DNA of 47,453 nt from JAUUSJ01 sp051880475 (GCA_051880475.1 JBJEOA010000038.1:1-47453), one strand, 5' to 3'. Positions 1 through 7,954 are shown, counted from the stretch's first letter. Numbers and translations: made by a program. Notes: generated by a model from the letters alone, not told the origin.

Positions 1-203
1 AAAAGGATATGCAAGTAAAGCAGGAAGAAGCAAGAGAAGCTGGTAGAGCTGAGGGTAGAGCCGAGGGTAGAGCCGAGGGCAGAATAAATGCAAAAAAAGA
101 AACTGCTATAACATTAGCAGAAATGGGAATGTCCATTGATGATATTGCGAGAGCGGTAAATACAGATATAACTATTGTAAAAAAATGGTTATTAAAAAAA
201 TAA
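1..203 (+). CDS. C-terminal end of an Rpn-family (PD-(D/E)XK) nuclease/transposase-like protein, partial
   Basis: The frame is open from the window edge, so this is the 3' end of a longer gene. The visible part starts with a Gly-Arg-Ala-Glu repeat (about residues 14-25 counted from the Met at base 9). It ends with a short helical segment (EMGMSIDDIARAVN) that resembles a resolvase-like helix-turn-helix, then a basic tail. Rpn/YhgA-type recombination-promoting nucleases commonly end in exactly this way: a charged, repeat-prone linker followed by a small DNA-binding-like tail. The nuclease domain itself would lie upstream and cannot be seen, so the family call rests only on the tail. A hairpin terminator follows about 60 bases after the stop. 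The ATG at base 9 is probably internal. Confidence 0.6.
   Translation, partial: KDMQVKQEEAREAGRAEGRAEGRAEGRINAKKETAITLAEMGMSIDDIARAVNTDITIVKKWLLKK
42..77 (+). repeat. 12-bp tandem repeat inside the Rpn-like gene
   Basis: Three head-to-tail copies of GGTAGAGCYGAG encode Gly-Arg-Ala-Glu units. Copies two and three are identical. In-frame units of this kind can expand or contract without breaking the frame; they are common in the linkers of this family. Confidence 0.8.
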
Positions 204-260
204 AGGTAGTAATTTTTGAAATAGAACAAAAATATTTAAATTATTTAATTTAACTTTTAA

Positions 261-285
261 TGGGAGTCTTGTCTTGTGACTCCCA
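261..285 (+). terminator. Hairpin terminator after the Rpn-like gene
   Basis: An 8-bp perfect stem TGGGAGTC / GACTCCCA with a 9-base loop lies 58 bases after the stop at 203. A short T stretch follows (TTTAGCTTT). The tail is weak, so this is a likely but not ideal intrinsic terminator. Confidence 0.55.
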
Positions 286-604
286 TTTAGCTTTGTAAAA
301 GAATAAATATTGATAAATTGCTGATAAAATGAAATGAATAGAGAAAGAAATATAGTTAATATTATAGTTAATGTGAGGCTTTTTACTACTTTGTTAATAT
401 GTTGCCGAAATGATGGAATACACACCGAATAATGATATCAATTAAGACTATGCTATTATTTTTTATAAATTGTTCGGATGGTCAAATTATGGGGGAGAGT
501 GAGATTGACCTTGAAGTAGCTATAAAAAGTAGCCGACCGCCACAAAAATGTAAACATCCCCCATGTACACCGATGTACTGGGGGCAGCAGTCAACCCAAA
601 GCAT
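286..604. other. Gene-poor intergenic segment
   Basis: No credible gene was found on either strand. The first 140 bases are AT-rich. From about 470 to 600 the composition is more mixed and has short GC-rich words around a GGGGGCAG motif. This suggests the remnant of something transferred, but I cannot name it. The longest frame here (432-839, plus) runs antisense into the end of lysS and has no ribosome binding site. Confidence 0.4.
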
Positions 605-634
605 AAAAAGAGTGGCAACCTATTGGCTACCACT
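605..634 (-). terminator. Intrinsic terminator of the greA-lysS transcript
   Basis: Read on the minus strand, a 10-bp stem AGTGGTAGCC / GGTTGCCACT (two G-U pairs) with a 4-base loop is followed by CTTTTT. It lies about 140 bases beyond the lysS stop. Confidence 0.65.
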
Positions 635-707
635 TCATTCTATCCCTATTCTCGACTCTCAGCTTTCTTTTTTGTCTTTTATATCGCTCAATTTTCGTTG
701 TTATATC

Positions 708-754
708 GTGGCGTTGGTTAAGTGTTGGTTAAGTTTGGTTAAGTACAACGCCAC
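708..754. repeat. 9-bp inverted repeat enclosing three direct repeats
   Basis: GTGGCGTTG (708-716) and CAACGCCAC (746-754) form a perfect inverted repeat. Three copies of TTGGTTAAGT occupy 714-723, 725-734 and 735-744, overlapping the left arm and filling the loop. The copies start 11 and 10 bases apart, so they fall on one face of the helix. The array starts 20 bases beyond the lysS stop. It could be a protein-binding array, for example arm-type sites of an integrase, but nothing beside it proves this. Confidence 0.7.
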
Positions 755-774
755 AAATCTTTTAGTTATAAGGT

Positions 775-2268
775 TTATTTGTCAAGACTTTTCATCGTTG
801 GGAACAATAATACATCACGGATTGCCGCGGAATCTGTGAGTAACATAACCATACGGTCAATACCAAATCCGATACCGCCTGTAGGAGGCATACCAATCTC
901 AAGCGCATTTAAGAAGTCCTCGTCTGTTGTGTTTGCTTCCTCGTCACCCTGAGATAATAATTCTTCCTGGGCTTTGAAACGCTCTCTCTGGTCGATTGGG
1001 TCATTTAACTCAGAGTAAGCATTTGCCATCTCCCATCCATTCATGAAGAATTCAAAACGCTCTACATACTCTGGATTTTCTGGTTTCTTCTTTGTCAAAG
1101 GAGAAATCTCAATTGGGTGATCCATCAAGAAAGTTGGCTGAATTAAATGATCCTCAACGAACTCCTCGAAGAATAAATTAAGAATATCACCCTTCTTATG
1201 ACGCTCCTCAAACTCAATATGATGCTCTTTTGCGACTTCTCTTGCTTCCTCTAATGTGTGAATCTCATTAAAGTCAACGTTTGCATATTTCTTAACGGCA
1301 TCTACCATTGTGATACGCTCAAATGGCTTTCCAAGGTCCATCTCGATGCCATTATACACAATCTTTGTTGTTCCAAGCACTTCCTGTGCCACAAAACGGT
1401 ATAAATTCTCTGTCAAATCCATCATTCCGTTATAATCTGTATAAGCCTGATATAGCTCCATCAATGTGAACTCTGGGTTATGTCTTGTATCAACGCCCTC
1501 GTTACGGAATACTCGACCAATCTCATAAACTCTCTCTAATCCGCCGACAATTAATCTCTTTAAGTAAAGCTCAAGAGAAATACGAAGCTTTAAGTTCTCA
1601 TCTAACGCATTAAAATGTGTTGTAAATGGTTTTGCCGCAGCTCCACCTGCGTTAGATACAAGCATAGGTGTCTCCACCTCCATAAATCCCTCCATTGCAA
1701 GGTATTTACGGATTGCCGCCAAAATTTTAGATCTCTTAATAAATGTATCCTTTACCTCTGGATTTACAATTAAATCTACGTATCTTTGACGGTAACGAAG
1801 GTCTGTATTTGTAAGACCGTGGAATTTCTCTGGAAGAATCTGGAGACTCTTAGCCAAAAGCTTTACTTCTGTCGCATGAATAGAAATCTCTCCTGTCTTT
1901 GTCTTAAATACTTCTCCCTTTAATCCTACAATATCACCGATATCTAACTTTTTAAATGCCTTATAAGGTTCTTCTCCAACGCTATCTCTAGCTACATAAG
2001 ACTGAATATTTCCAGATAAATCCTGAATATTGCAAAAAGAAGCCTTACCCATCACACGCTTAGACATCATACGTCCAGCGATTGTCACAGTCTGTCCCTC
2101 TAATGTCTCAAAATTTTCCTTAACCTCTGCACTCTTATGGCTTACATCATATTTTGTCTCAACAAAAGGGTCATTTCCCTCTGCCTGAAGAGCTGCTAAT
2201 TTATCTCTTCTTACCTTTAAAAGCTGGTTAATATCTTGCTGCTGGTTATTCTTTTGATTTCCTGCCAA
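775..2268 (-). CDS. lysS: Lysyl-tRNA synthetase, class II
   Basis: Charges tRNA-Lys with lysine in the cytoplasm. The protein has 497 residues, the normal length. An N-terminal OB-fold anticodon-binding domain (about residues 60-170) is followed by the class II catalytic core. Motif 2 is visible in RVFRNEGVDTRHNPEFTLME and motif 3 in GIGFGIDRMVMLLTD; the family C-terminus (LLFPTMKSLD) is intact. The start codon is TTG, chosen because AGAGGTG lies 6 bases upstream and no ATG gives a better fit. It follows greA by 22 bases and probably shares the greA promoter; a hairpin terminator lies at 605-634. The greA-lysS pairing is common in Clostridia. Confidence 0.97.
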   Translation of the reverse strand: MAGNQKNNQQQDINQLLKVRRDKLAALQAEGNDPFVETKYDVSHKSAEVKENFETLEGQTVTIAGRMMSKRVMGKASFCNIQDLSGNIQSYVARDSVGEEPYKAFKKLDIGDIVGLKGEVFKTKTGEISIHATEVKLLAKSLQILPEKFHGLTNTDLRYRQRYVDLIVNPEVKDTFIKRSKILAAIRKYLAMEGFMEVETPMLVSNAGGAAAKPFTTHFNALDENLKLRISLELYLKRLIVGGLERVYEIGRVFRNEGVDTRHNPEFTLMELYQAYTDYNGMMDLTENLYRFVAQEVLGTTKIVYNGIEMDLGKPFERITMVDAVKKYANVDFNEIHTLEEAREVAKEHHIEFEERHKKGDILNLFFEEFVEDHLIQPTFLMDHPIEISPLTKKKPENPEYVERFEFFMNGWEMANAYSELNDPIDQRERFKAQEELLSQGDEEANTTDEDFLNALEIGMPPTGGIGFGIDRMVMLLTDSAAIRDVLLFPTMKSLDK

Positions 2269-2290
2269 CTAAAACACCTCTATTCTATAT

Positions 2291-2761
2291 TTATCTTCTA
2301 ATATCCAAAATTTTAAACTGACTCACTCCGTCAATTCCCTCTACATCTACCATCTCACCAATCTTTCTTCCGATTAAAGCTCTTCCGATTGGAGACTCAT
2401 TTGAAATCTTATTTTCCAAAATATTGGCCTCTGTAGAACCTACTAATCTATAAGTAATCTCCTCGTCATACTCCATGTCAAAAAGAGAAACTGTAACTCC
2501 AATGCTAATTGTATCTAAATCTACATCATCTTCATCGATAACTTCTACATTTCTTAAAATTTTCTCAATTTCTTCAATTCTTGCCTCAATATCTCTCTGC
2601 TCATCTTTTGCTGCATCATACTCAGCGTTCTCAGAAAGGTCACCCTGCTCTCTCGCCTCTTTAATTTTTTGTGCAATCTCTCGTCTTCTTACGACTTTTA
2701 GCTCCTGTAACTCATCCTCTAACTCTTTTAAACCAGTGTAAGTCAAAATTTTCTTTTCCAT
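2291..2761 (-). CDS. greA: Transcription elongation factor GreA
   Basis: Rescues backtracked RNA polymerase by stimulating cleavage of the nascent transcript. From the ATG at 2761 the protein has 156 residues, the family size. An N-terminal antiparallel coiled coil (residues about 1-75) includes the signature LKELEDELQELK and the acidic tip region LSENAEYDAAKDEQ, which enters the polymerase secondary channel. The C-terminal FKBP-like domain carries ISNESPIGRALIGRKIGE. An in-frame extension to 2836 exists, but the Shine-Dalgarno GGAAGGAG lies just upstream of 2761 and the extension is not GreA-like. A sigma-A-type promoter lies at 2995-3024, giving a leader of about 225 bases. lysS follows in the same operon. 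Confidence 0.96.
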   Translation of the reverse strand: MEKKILTYTGLKELEDELQELKVVRRREIAQKIKEAREQGDLSENAEYDAAKDEQRDIEARIEEIEKILRNVEVIDEDDVDLDTISIGVTVSLFDMEYDEEITYRLVGSTEANILENKISNESPIGRALIGRKIGEMVDVEGIDGVSQFKILDIRR

Positions 2762-2994
2762 TTTTATTTTTGCTCCTTCCCTTATAAGATTAATTTGTTG
2801 AACAGTGCAGATAAAAGAAGCGCACTGCAAATTCAAAAATTATTCGCTTAAAACCTCATAATTTTTGTTATAATTTCTTACTTCTTATATTATTTTTTAC
2901 ATTTTTATCTCTTATATTTATTCCATAGCATTTCTTATGTCTATCAAATAATTTACCTATGAATCACCTATCTTGTGACTTTACAGCACCCACT

Positions 2995-3024
2995 ATTATA
3001 ATATAGTATTTCTTTGTTTGTCAA
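2995..3024 (-). promoter_or_regulatory. Promoter of greA-lysS
   Basis: On the minus strand, TTGACA (3024-3019) and TATAAT (3000-2995) are both perfect matches to the consensus, with an 18-base spacer. It lies between the dus stop and greA and points toward greA. Confidence 0.8.
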
Positions 3025-3104
3025 CGTCTATCACTTGAAAGTTTCCAGATATTATCCCATCTATCTCTGTGAACTTTCCACATATAGACAAAAATCTATC
3101 AAAG

Positions 3105-3113
3105 TTATCCACA
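3105..3113 (+). promoter_or_regulatory. Perfect single DnaA box at the dus stop codon
   Basis: TTATCCACA overlaps the dus stop codon. A near match, TTTCCACA, lies about 30 bases to the left. A single box may be coincidental. Confidence 0.4.
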
Positions 3114-4169
3114 AATTACTTTCTCCAAATACCTGTCCAACATCTCCATCATATCCGCTTTTGTGGATACTTGATTTACGGCATCTCGAAGCTTCGCAGA
3201 GGCAGGATATCCAACGGTATACCACGCCACATGCTTTCTCATCTCACGAATCGCCGTGAACTCTCCCTTATACTCTATCATAAGTTCCGTGTGACGCTTT
3301 ATCATCGCAATCACTTCTTCTAAACTTGGTTTTTCTAAATGCTTTTCCTTTACTAGGGGCTGCTCAAATTCTCTCGAATTTTTCAAACTTTTCAAATTTT
3401 TAGATTTTTCCAAATCTTGCGTCATTTCTTCTCTATTGCTTAATGCCTTTGTAATCTCTCTAAAAATCCATGGATTTCCTTTCGCCGCCCTCGCAATCAT
3501 CACACCGTCACAACCAGTCTGCTCCCTCATTGCAAGATAATCTTTGGCAGACGCGACATCTCCATTTCCAATTACCGGTATCGATACTGCCTCTTTCACC
3601 TGTCTAATGATTTCCCAGTCTGCTTTTCCTGAATAATACTGCTCCCTCGTTCTTCCGTGTACTGCGATGGCATAAGCACCACTCTCCTGTGCAATCTTTG
3701 CCATCTCAACCGCATTGATATGCCCCTCGTCAAAACCTCGGCGAATTTTTACAGTAACTGGAAGAGAGACAGACTTATTCACCTGCTCAATTATCTTTCC
3801 CGCGAGAACTGGATTTTTCATAAGCGCAGAGCCCTCGCCGTTATTGACAATCTTTGGAACAGGACAGCCCATATTAATATCTATAGCGGCAAATCCCTTA
3901 TCTTCTAAAGTCTTTGCCATCTCTCCCATAAGTTCAGGCTCAGAACCAAAAATCTGAACTGCAATAGGCATCTCCTCTTCTCTAGTCATCAAAAGAGGAA
4001 TCGTATTTTTATTTTTATAATATAATGCTTTTGCACTTATCATTTCTGTGTATAAAAAAGAACATCCCATCTCTTTGCATAGCAGACGAAACGGCAAATC
4101 CGTCACTCCCGCCATCGGTCCCAAAAAAACAGGATTTTCCAAGTCAAAAACCTTTAATTTTTGTTTCAT
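3105..4169 (-). CDS. dus: tRNA-dihydrouridine synthase (DusB-like)
   Basis: An FMN enzyme that reduces uridines in the tRNA D-loop. The protein has 354 residues from the ATG at 4169. That start is chosen because GGAGG lies 6 bases upstream; the slightly longer frame beginning at 4181 starts with TTG and contains that Shine-Dalgarno. The TIM-barrel core opens with FLGPMAGVTDLPFR. The catalytic cysteine is in DINMGCPVPK (about C102), and the FMN-phosphate-binding region includes GNGDV and DGVMIARAAKGNPW. Odd: residues about 244-280 form a Lys/Leu/Glu-rich low-complexity insert between the barrel and the C-terminal helical domain. The gene follows coaX on the same strand and probably belongs to the birA-coaX-dus unit. 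Confidence 0.93.
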   Translation of the reverse strand: MKQKLKVFDLENPVFLGPMAGVTDLPFRLLCKEMGCSFLYTEMISAKALYYKNKNTIPLLMTREEEMPIAVQIFGSEPELMGEMAKTLEDKGFAAIDINMGCPVPKIVNNGEGSALMKNPVLAGKIIEQVNKSVSLPVTVKIRRGFDEGHINAVEMAKIAQESGAYAIAVHGRTREQYYSGKADWEIIRQVKEAVSIPVIGNGDVASAKDYLAMREQTGCDGVMIARAAKGNPWIFREITKALSNREEMTQDLEKSKNLKSLKNSREFEQPLVKEKHLEKPSLEEVIAMIKRHTELMIEYKGEFTAIREMRKHVAWYTVGYPASAKLRDAVNQVSTKADMMEMLDRYLEKVICG

Positions 4170-4240
4170 AAATTCCTCCAAACTAAATCAAATCTAGGCA
4201 AACCTAATCTCATTTATTGCGTCAAAAACTTTTAGACAAG

Positions 4241-4276
4241 ACAACTCCCACCCATATATCCTAGAGTGGGAGTCGT
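4241..4276. terminator. Hairpin between coaX and dus
   Basis: ACAACTCCCAC (4241-4251) pairs with GTGGGAGTCGT (4266-4276) with one G-U pair. The better T tract (TTTATTTTTC) follows on the plus strand; on the minus strand, the direction of coaX, the tail is TGTCTTGTCT. It may partly terminate coaX transcription or process the mRNA. Confidence 0.45.
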
Positions 4277-4288
4277 TTATTTTTCTTT

Positions 4289-5056
4289 TTATCGGTTCTT
4301 CTCGTATAAAATGCGAAGTCCCTCTAAGGTAAGCATCGGATCATAATAATCAATTCGGTCTGTCGCGTCAGCAATCATCTTTCCAAGACCACCTGTCGCA
4401 ACAACCTTAATATTTTTAAGCCCACTTTCCTTCTTAATACAGTCAATAATATATTCTGTCTGTCCAATATATCCGTATACAAGACCTGCCTGCATACTCG
4501 TAATCGTATCTCTCGCTAAAATTGTATCTGGCTTTTTGATTTCAATTTCTGGAAGCTTCGCCGCATCTTTCCACAGAGCATTCGCCGCTGTGCGAATTCC
4601 CGGTGCAGTCACTTCTGCGATAAAAGTTCCATTTTCTGTAATCAAATCATACGTTGTCGCCGTGCCAAAATCCACTACTATGACAGGTCCTCCGTAGATT
4701 TCATAGCTCGCCACCGCATCTACAATTCTATCTGCTCCTAAAGATTTTGGATTTACTGTAGCTACCTTGATTCCTGTCTTAATTCCAGGTCCTACTAAAA
4801 TTGGCTCTAAATTACAATATTTTCTAATTGCATTTGTCAATGAATGCATAATATTTGGAACAACGGATGCAATAATAACAGCATCCACCTGCTTTAGAGA
4901 GAGTCCTCTAAGCTTCATAAGTTCTCGAAGTTCTATTCCATATTCGTCTGATGTTCTCGCTCTCTTTGTCGTAATGCGAAAATTCGCACTCATTTTTTCT
5001 CCCTCGAAAACACCAATTGTAATATTTGTATTTCCGACATCTAGTACTATTAACAT
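4289..5056 (-). CDS. coaX: Type III pantothenate kinase
   Basis: Catalyses the first step of coenzyme A synthesis, ATP-dependent phosphorylation of pantothenate. The protein has 255 residues, the family length. The ASKHA-fold phosphate motif DVGNTNITIGVF is at residues 6-17. The type III signature GADRIVDAVASYEIYGG and the second phosphate motif VDFGTATTYDLI lie near the middle. ATG at 5056 is preceded by GAGGAG, 8 bases upstream. It lies downstream of birA and a DUF6145-like gene on the same strand; birA-coaX adjacency is conserved in Firmicutes. The 107-base gap upstream holds a palindromic repeat (5104-5163), which could separate or process the transcript. Confidence 0.96.
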   Translation of the reverse strand: MLIVLDVGNTNITIGVFEGEKMSANFRITTKRARTSDEYGIELRELMKLRGLSLKQVDAVIIASVVPNIMHSLTNAIRKYCNLEPILVGPGIKTGIKVATVNPKSLGADRIVDAVASYEIYGGPVIVVDFGTATTYDLITENGTFIAEVTAPGIRTAANALWKDAAKLPEIEIKKPDTILARDTITSMQAGLVYGYIGQTEYIIDCIKKESGLKNIKVVATGGLGKMIADATDRIDYYDPMLTLEGLRILYEKNR

Positions 5057-5103
5057 TTTTAAATCTCCTCGTTTTGTGGGATTTTTCCTATATTATTATA
5101 TTA

Positions 5104-5163
5104 CCTGTCAAAACCAAACAAATTTGAACAAGACAGGTTTGCTTCATCGCTTGACAGGGACTT
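5104..5163. repeat. Palindromic repeat, second family (copy 1)
   Basis: CCTGTCAA (5104-5111) and TTGACAGG (5151-5158) form a perfect 8-bp inverted repeat with weaker internal pairing. Read on the minus strand, the segment starting GTCCCTGTCAAGCGATGAAG closely matches 47240-47300 (GTCCCTGTCAAGCGACGAAG). The two lie over 40 kb apart, which makes this an interspersed repeat rather than a private terminator. Confidence 0.7.
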
Positions 5164-5481
5164 CTATATGCAAAACACCCTAAAATACTGTTCCAGAGAT
5201 TCCCATAATTCCCTTTTTGTCTCTCTTATTTGTTTTATCTTAAGGGCACTCCCAATTTCATCATAAAAAAAATCATTTTCCTTTGCATCTGTGATGAATT
5301 CCAAATTTCCCTCCTCATCAAATGCAATCGTCAAAATGCCTCCAACCTCTGCGGTATGTAAAACACAGACAATCTTCAACTCATCCTTTACTGCCTTTGG
5401 CAGAGAAGAAAAACGATCATTTAAATAAAATTTTTTTTCATATGCGCTAGCTGCACAAAGTACCAAGCTTTCATCTAACAT
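5164..5481 (-). CDS. Small conserved protein, DUF6145-like
   Basis: A 105-residue soluble protein with no signal peptide or membrane segment. The pattern (VLCAASAYEKKFYLNDRF, then a VCVLHTAEVGGIL strand region, then DEIGSALKIKQI and a final helix) fits a small family I associate with Lachnospiraceae, DUF6145; that label is from memory. No catalytic motif is apparent and the function is unknown. It sits 12 bases downstream of birA and upstream of coaX on the same strand, so it is probably co-transcribed with cofactor genes. The start at 5481 is followed directly by MLDESLVLC, similar to the family N-terminus; the Shine-Dalgarno is GGGAGAA, close to the ATG. Confidence 0.7.
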   Translation of the reverse strand: MLDESLVLCAASAYEKKFYLNDRFSSLPKAVKDELKIVCVLHTAEVGGILTIAFDEEGNLEFITDAKENDFFYDEIGSALKIKQIRETKRELWESLEQYFRVFCI

Positions 5482-5493
5482 AAAATTCTCCCA

Positions 5494-6471
5494 CTATACA
5501 TATCCGTAAATACCGCGAACAGATACTTCCCCTGAAATAATCTTTTCAGTCACGCCATCCTCATCCCTCACAATAAGAGCGCCTGTCTCATCAATTCCAA
5601 GAGCTATTCTCGTCTGTTCCTCACCTTTTTTTATTAACTTTACTTTTTCACCTATATTTACTAGCTTCTTGTTATATTCATCTAAAAGCAGAGATAAATC
5701 ATTTGTCTTGCGATATAAAAGATAATATTCTTCCATCGCCTCCATAATATAAGACACTAATTTTGCTCTATTTTGCAGCTTTCCAGTTTCAAGTTTAATA
5801 GAAGTGGCCATTGAATCAATCTCAGGTGAAAATTGGTCATCATTTACATTAATTCCAATCCCAACGACTACATAATTGATATAATCTATCTCACTGCTCA
5901 TTTCTGTCAAAATTCCACATACTTTTTTGCCATTAATGATAACATCATTTGGCCATTTAATTTTTGTCTCACATCCTAATTTATCAATCCCCTTTGAGAC
6001 TGCCAATGCCGCCACAAGAGTAAGTCCTGCCGCATACTGACTCTCCATATCAGGACGAAGAATAACACTCATATAAATACAATTTCCCTTCGAAGAAATC
6101 CATGTCTTTCCTCTTCGTCCCTTTCCTCTAGACTGATAATCGGATACAATCAACTCGCCGTGGATTGCTCCTTGCTCTGCTAATCTTTTCGCTTCCTCAT
6201 TTGTAGAGTCAATTTCCTCGTGATAAATAGTTTTTTGGGCAAATACTTTTGTATTAAGCTGGCTAACAATTTCTTCCGCTGTCAAACAATCTGGCGCTTT
6301 CACAAAACGATATCCTCTCTTCTTAACGGACTCTATCTGATACCCTTCTTGCTGCAAAATATGAACATACTTCCACACGGCAGTTCTTGAGATATTTAAT
6401 TTATCACAAATTTCCTGCCCTGACACGTAGGTGTCACCCTCTCTAAGCAAAGCCAAAATCTTTTTTTTCAT
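5494..6471 (-). CDS. birA: Bifunctional biotin-protein ligase / biotin operon repressor
   Basis: Attaches biotin to carboxylase carrier domains; the N-terminal winged helix suggests a second role as a biotin-responsive repressor. The protein has 325 residues, the length of the bifunctional form. The helix-turn-helix is at about residues 14-50 (SGQEICDKLNISRTAVWKYV). The biotin/ATP loop is SRGKGRRGKTW at about 112-122, and the catalytic core continues through KWPNDVIINGKKVCGIL. The C-terminal SH3-like cap ends at GEVSVRGIYGYV. ATG at 6471 lies 7 bases past the argF stop; its Shine-Dalgarno GGAGAG is inside the last codons of argF, which indicates translational coupling. Confidence 0.96.
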   Translation of the reverse strand: MKKKILALLREGDTYVSGQEICDKLNISRTAVWKYVHILQQEGYQIESVKKRGYRFVKAPDCLTAEEIVSQLNTKVFAQKTIYHEEIDSTNEEAKRLAEQGAIHGELIVSDYQSRGKGRRGKTWISSKGNCIYMSVILRPDMESQYAAGLTLVAALAVSKGIDKLGCETKIKWPNDVIINGKKVCGILTEMSSEIDYINYVVVGIGINVNDDQFSPEIDSMATSIKLETGKLQNRAKLVSYIMEAMEEYYLLYRKTNDLSLLLDEYNKKLVNIGEKVKLIKKGEEQTRIALGIDETGALIVRDEDGVTEKIISGEVSVRGIYGYV

Positions 6472-6478
6472 CGATTTA

Positions 6479-7414
6479 TTACTCTCCTAATGTTGCCACC
6501 ATAACAGCTTTTATTGTATGCATTCTGTTCTCAGCCTCGTCAAAAATAACATCTGCATATTTTTCAAATACATCCTCTGTAATTTCATTTCCCTTTACAG
6601 CTGGAAGGCAATGCATAACGACTGTCGTATCTTTTCCAGTTTTTTCTAATAACTGCTCATTAATTTGATAAGGTTTTAACATAGCAACACGCTCTGCTGC
6701 CTTATCTTCCTCACCCATAGAGCACCACACATCTGTATAAAGACAATCCGCATCTTTTACATCCTCTACACGGTCAGAAATTACAATCTTACTTCCAGAT
6801 TCCTTCGCATATCCCTCGCAGAGGTCTACAAGCTTGCTCTCTGGCCAAAGTTCCTTTGGAGCAATAATTGTAAAATTCATTCCCATTTTAGAAGAACCAA
6901 TCATCAAAGAGTTCGCCATATTATTTCTTCCATCTCCGATATACACAAAATTCAATCCCTCTAATTTTCCAAACTGCTCTGTGAGTGTAAGCATATCCGC
7001 TAAAATCTGTGTTGGATGATACTCGTCTGTAAGACCATTCCAAACTGGAACTCCACTATATTTAGCTAATTTCTCTACATTCTCCTGTTTAAAACCACGA
7101 AACTCAATTCCGTCAAACATTCTTCCGAGAACTCTCGCAGTGTCTTCCACTGACTCTTTATGTCCAAGCTGAATATCATCCGCTCCTAAATACTCTGGAT
7201 GTCCACCCTCGTCGATACATCCGATTGTAAAAGAACAGCGAGTTCTTGTAGATGGCTTTTCAAAAATAAGCGCAATATTTTTGCCTTTTAGGCTATTTCC
7301 TGTAATACCCTTTTTCTTATCCTCTTTTAATTTCTTCGCCAAGTCTAACAAATACTGAATTTCTTCTTTTGTAAAATCCTTTAATGTCAAAAAACTGCGA
7401 TTTTTTAACGTCAT
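6479..7414 (-). CDS. argF: Ornithine carbamoyltransferase
   Basis: Makes citrulline from ornithine and carbamoyl phosphate (arginine synthesis, or the reverse in fermentative arginine breakdown; the sequence alone does not decide). The protein has 311 residues. The carbamoyl-phosphate motif STRTR is at 55-59, the substrate loop is HPTQILAD, and the ornithine-binding motifs are DVWCSMGEE and MHCLPA near the C-terminus. ATG at 7414 is preceded by AGGAGGAAGT, a strong ribosome binding site. No arginine deiminase or carbamate kinase lies nearby, which mildly favours the anabolic role. It leads the birA-containing minus-strand run; upstream is a long AT-rich region with a candidate promoter and a palindrome. 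Confidence 0.95.
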   Translation of the reverse strand: MTLKNRSFLTLKDFTKEEIQYLLDLAKKLKEDKKKGITGNSLKGKNIALIFEKPSTRTRCSFTIGCIDEGGHPEYLGADDIQLGHKESVEDTARVLGRMFDGIEFRGFKQENVEKLAKYSGVPVWNGLTDEYHPTQILADMLTLTEQFGKLEGLNFVYIGDGRNNMANSLMIGSSKMGMNFTIIAPKELWPESKLVDLCEGYAKESGSKIVISDRVEDVKDADCLYTDVWCSMGEEDKAAERVAMLKPYQINEQLLEKTGKDTTVVMHCLPAVKGNEITEDVFEKYADVIFDEAENRMHTIKAVMVATLGE

Positions 7415-7557
7415 AATACTTCCTCCTATTTATCTTTTTTCTAAAGTCACTCTGTCTTCCCTCACACACCGCTTACTTGGACACAAAGCGTTCTCTTCTC
7501 TATTTTATAAAAACTCCTTCATTATTCTAAATTTACACGGAATTTCCCTATTTATAT

Positions 7558-7586
7558 TTTGTAACAAATATTCCTTTTAAAGTCAA
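7558..7586 (-). promoter_or_regulatory. Candidate promoter of argF
   Basis: On the minus strand, TTGACT (7586-7581) and TACAAA (7563-7558) are 17 bases apart. The -10 element is a poor match, and the region is so AT-rich that chance matches are likely. Confidence 0.35.
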
Positions 7587-7605
7587 GTAAAAATGCCTAT
7601 TTTCC

Positions 7606-7630
7606 TATTTGTTTTACTATAAAACAAATA
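7606..7630. repeat. Perfect palindrome upstream of argF
   Basis: TATTTGTTTTA (7606-7616) and TAAAACAAATA (7620-7630) are exact reverse complements with a 3-base loop. It lies about 20 bases upstream of the candidate argF -35 element and could be an operator. It could also form a hairpin on plus-strand RNA. Confidence 0.6.
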
Positions 7631-7777
7631 CCTTTTCTTTTTAGTTCTCCAAAATTTTTCTCTTATTTTTGTTGTTTTTTGTAAGATTTTTGTAAGAATT
7701 ATTTTTATTGAAAATTTTTTTAAAATTTTTTGTTTGTTTTTCATAAAAAATATGTTTATTTTTTGTAAAATTCACCA

Positions 7778-7831
7778 TTTCTTAACATTGACATAATATT
7801 GTATACAATGATATTATGTCAGTGTAAGAAA
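7778..7831 (+). promoter_or_regulatory. Promoter overlapped by a long palindrome, upstream of the DUF6020-like gene
   Basis: TTGACA (7788-7793) and TATTAT (7812-7817) with an 18-base spacer form a good sigma-A promoter pointing at the gene at 7955. The same bases lie in a perfect inverted repeat: TGACATAATAT (7789-7799) and ATATTATGTCA (7811-7821), with outer arms TTTCTTA (7778-7784) and TAAGAAA (7825-7831). A dimeric repressor on this dyad would cover both promoter elements. Confidence 0.6.
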
Positions 7832-7837
7832 TCATAC

Positions 7838-7881
7838 TGTATACATTCCTTTTTAAATTTAAATTTTAAGGAATACATACA
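7838..7881 (+). repeat. Second inverted repeat in the same leader
   Basis: TGTATACATTCCTT (7838-7851) pairs with AAGGAATACATACA (7868-7881), 12 of 14 positions complementary. It lies just downstream of the expected transcription start. It could be a second operator or a leader hairpin. Confidence 0.5.
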
Positions 7882-7954
7882 TATTATTTTAAAAAATTTT
7901 TAAAAGAAAGTTAGTTTTATTATTTATTATTATATAAAGGGATAGGGAGTAAAA

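Noticed and set aside
432..839. 135-codon open frame on the plus strand
   Set aside because: No ribosome binding site, Cys/Ser-rich random-looking composition, and it overlaps the lysS 3' end and terminator in antisense.
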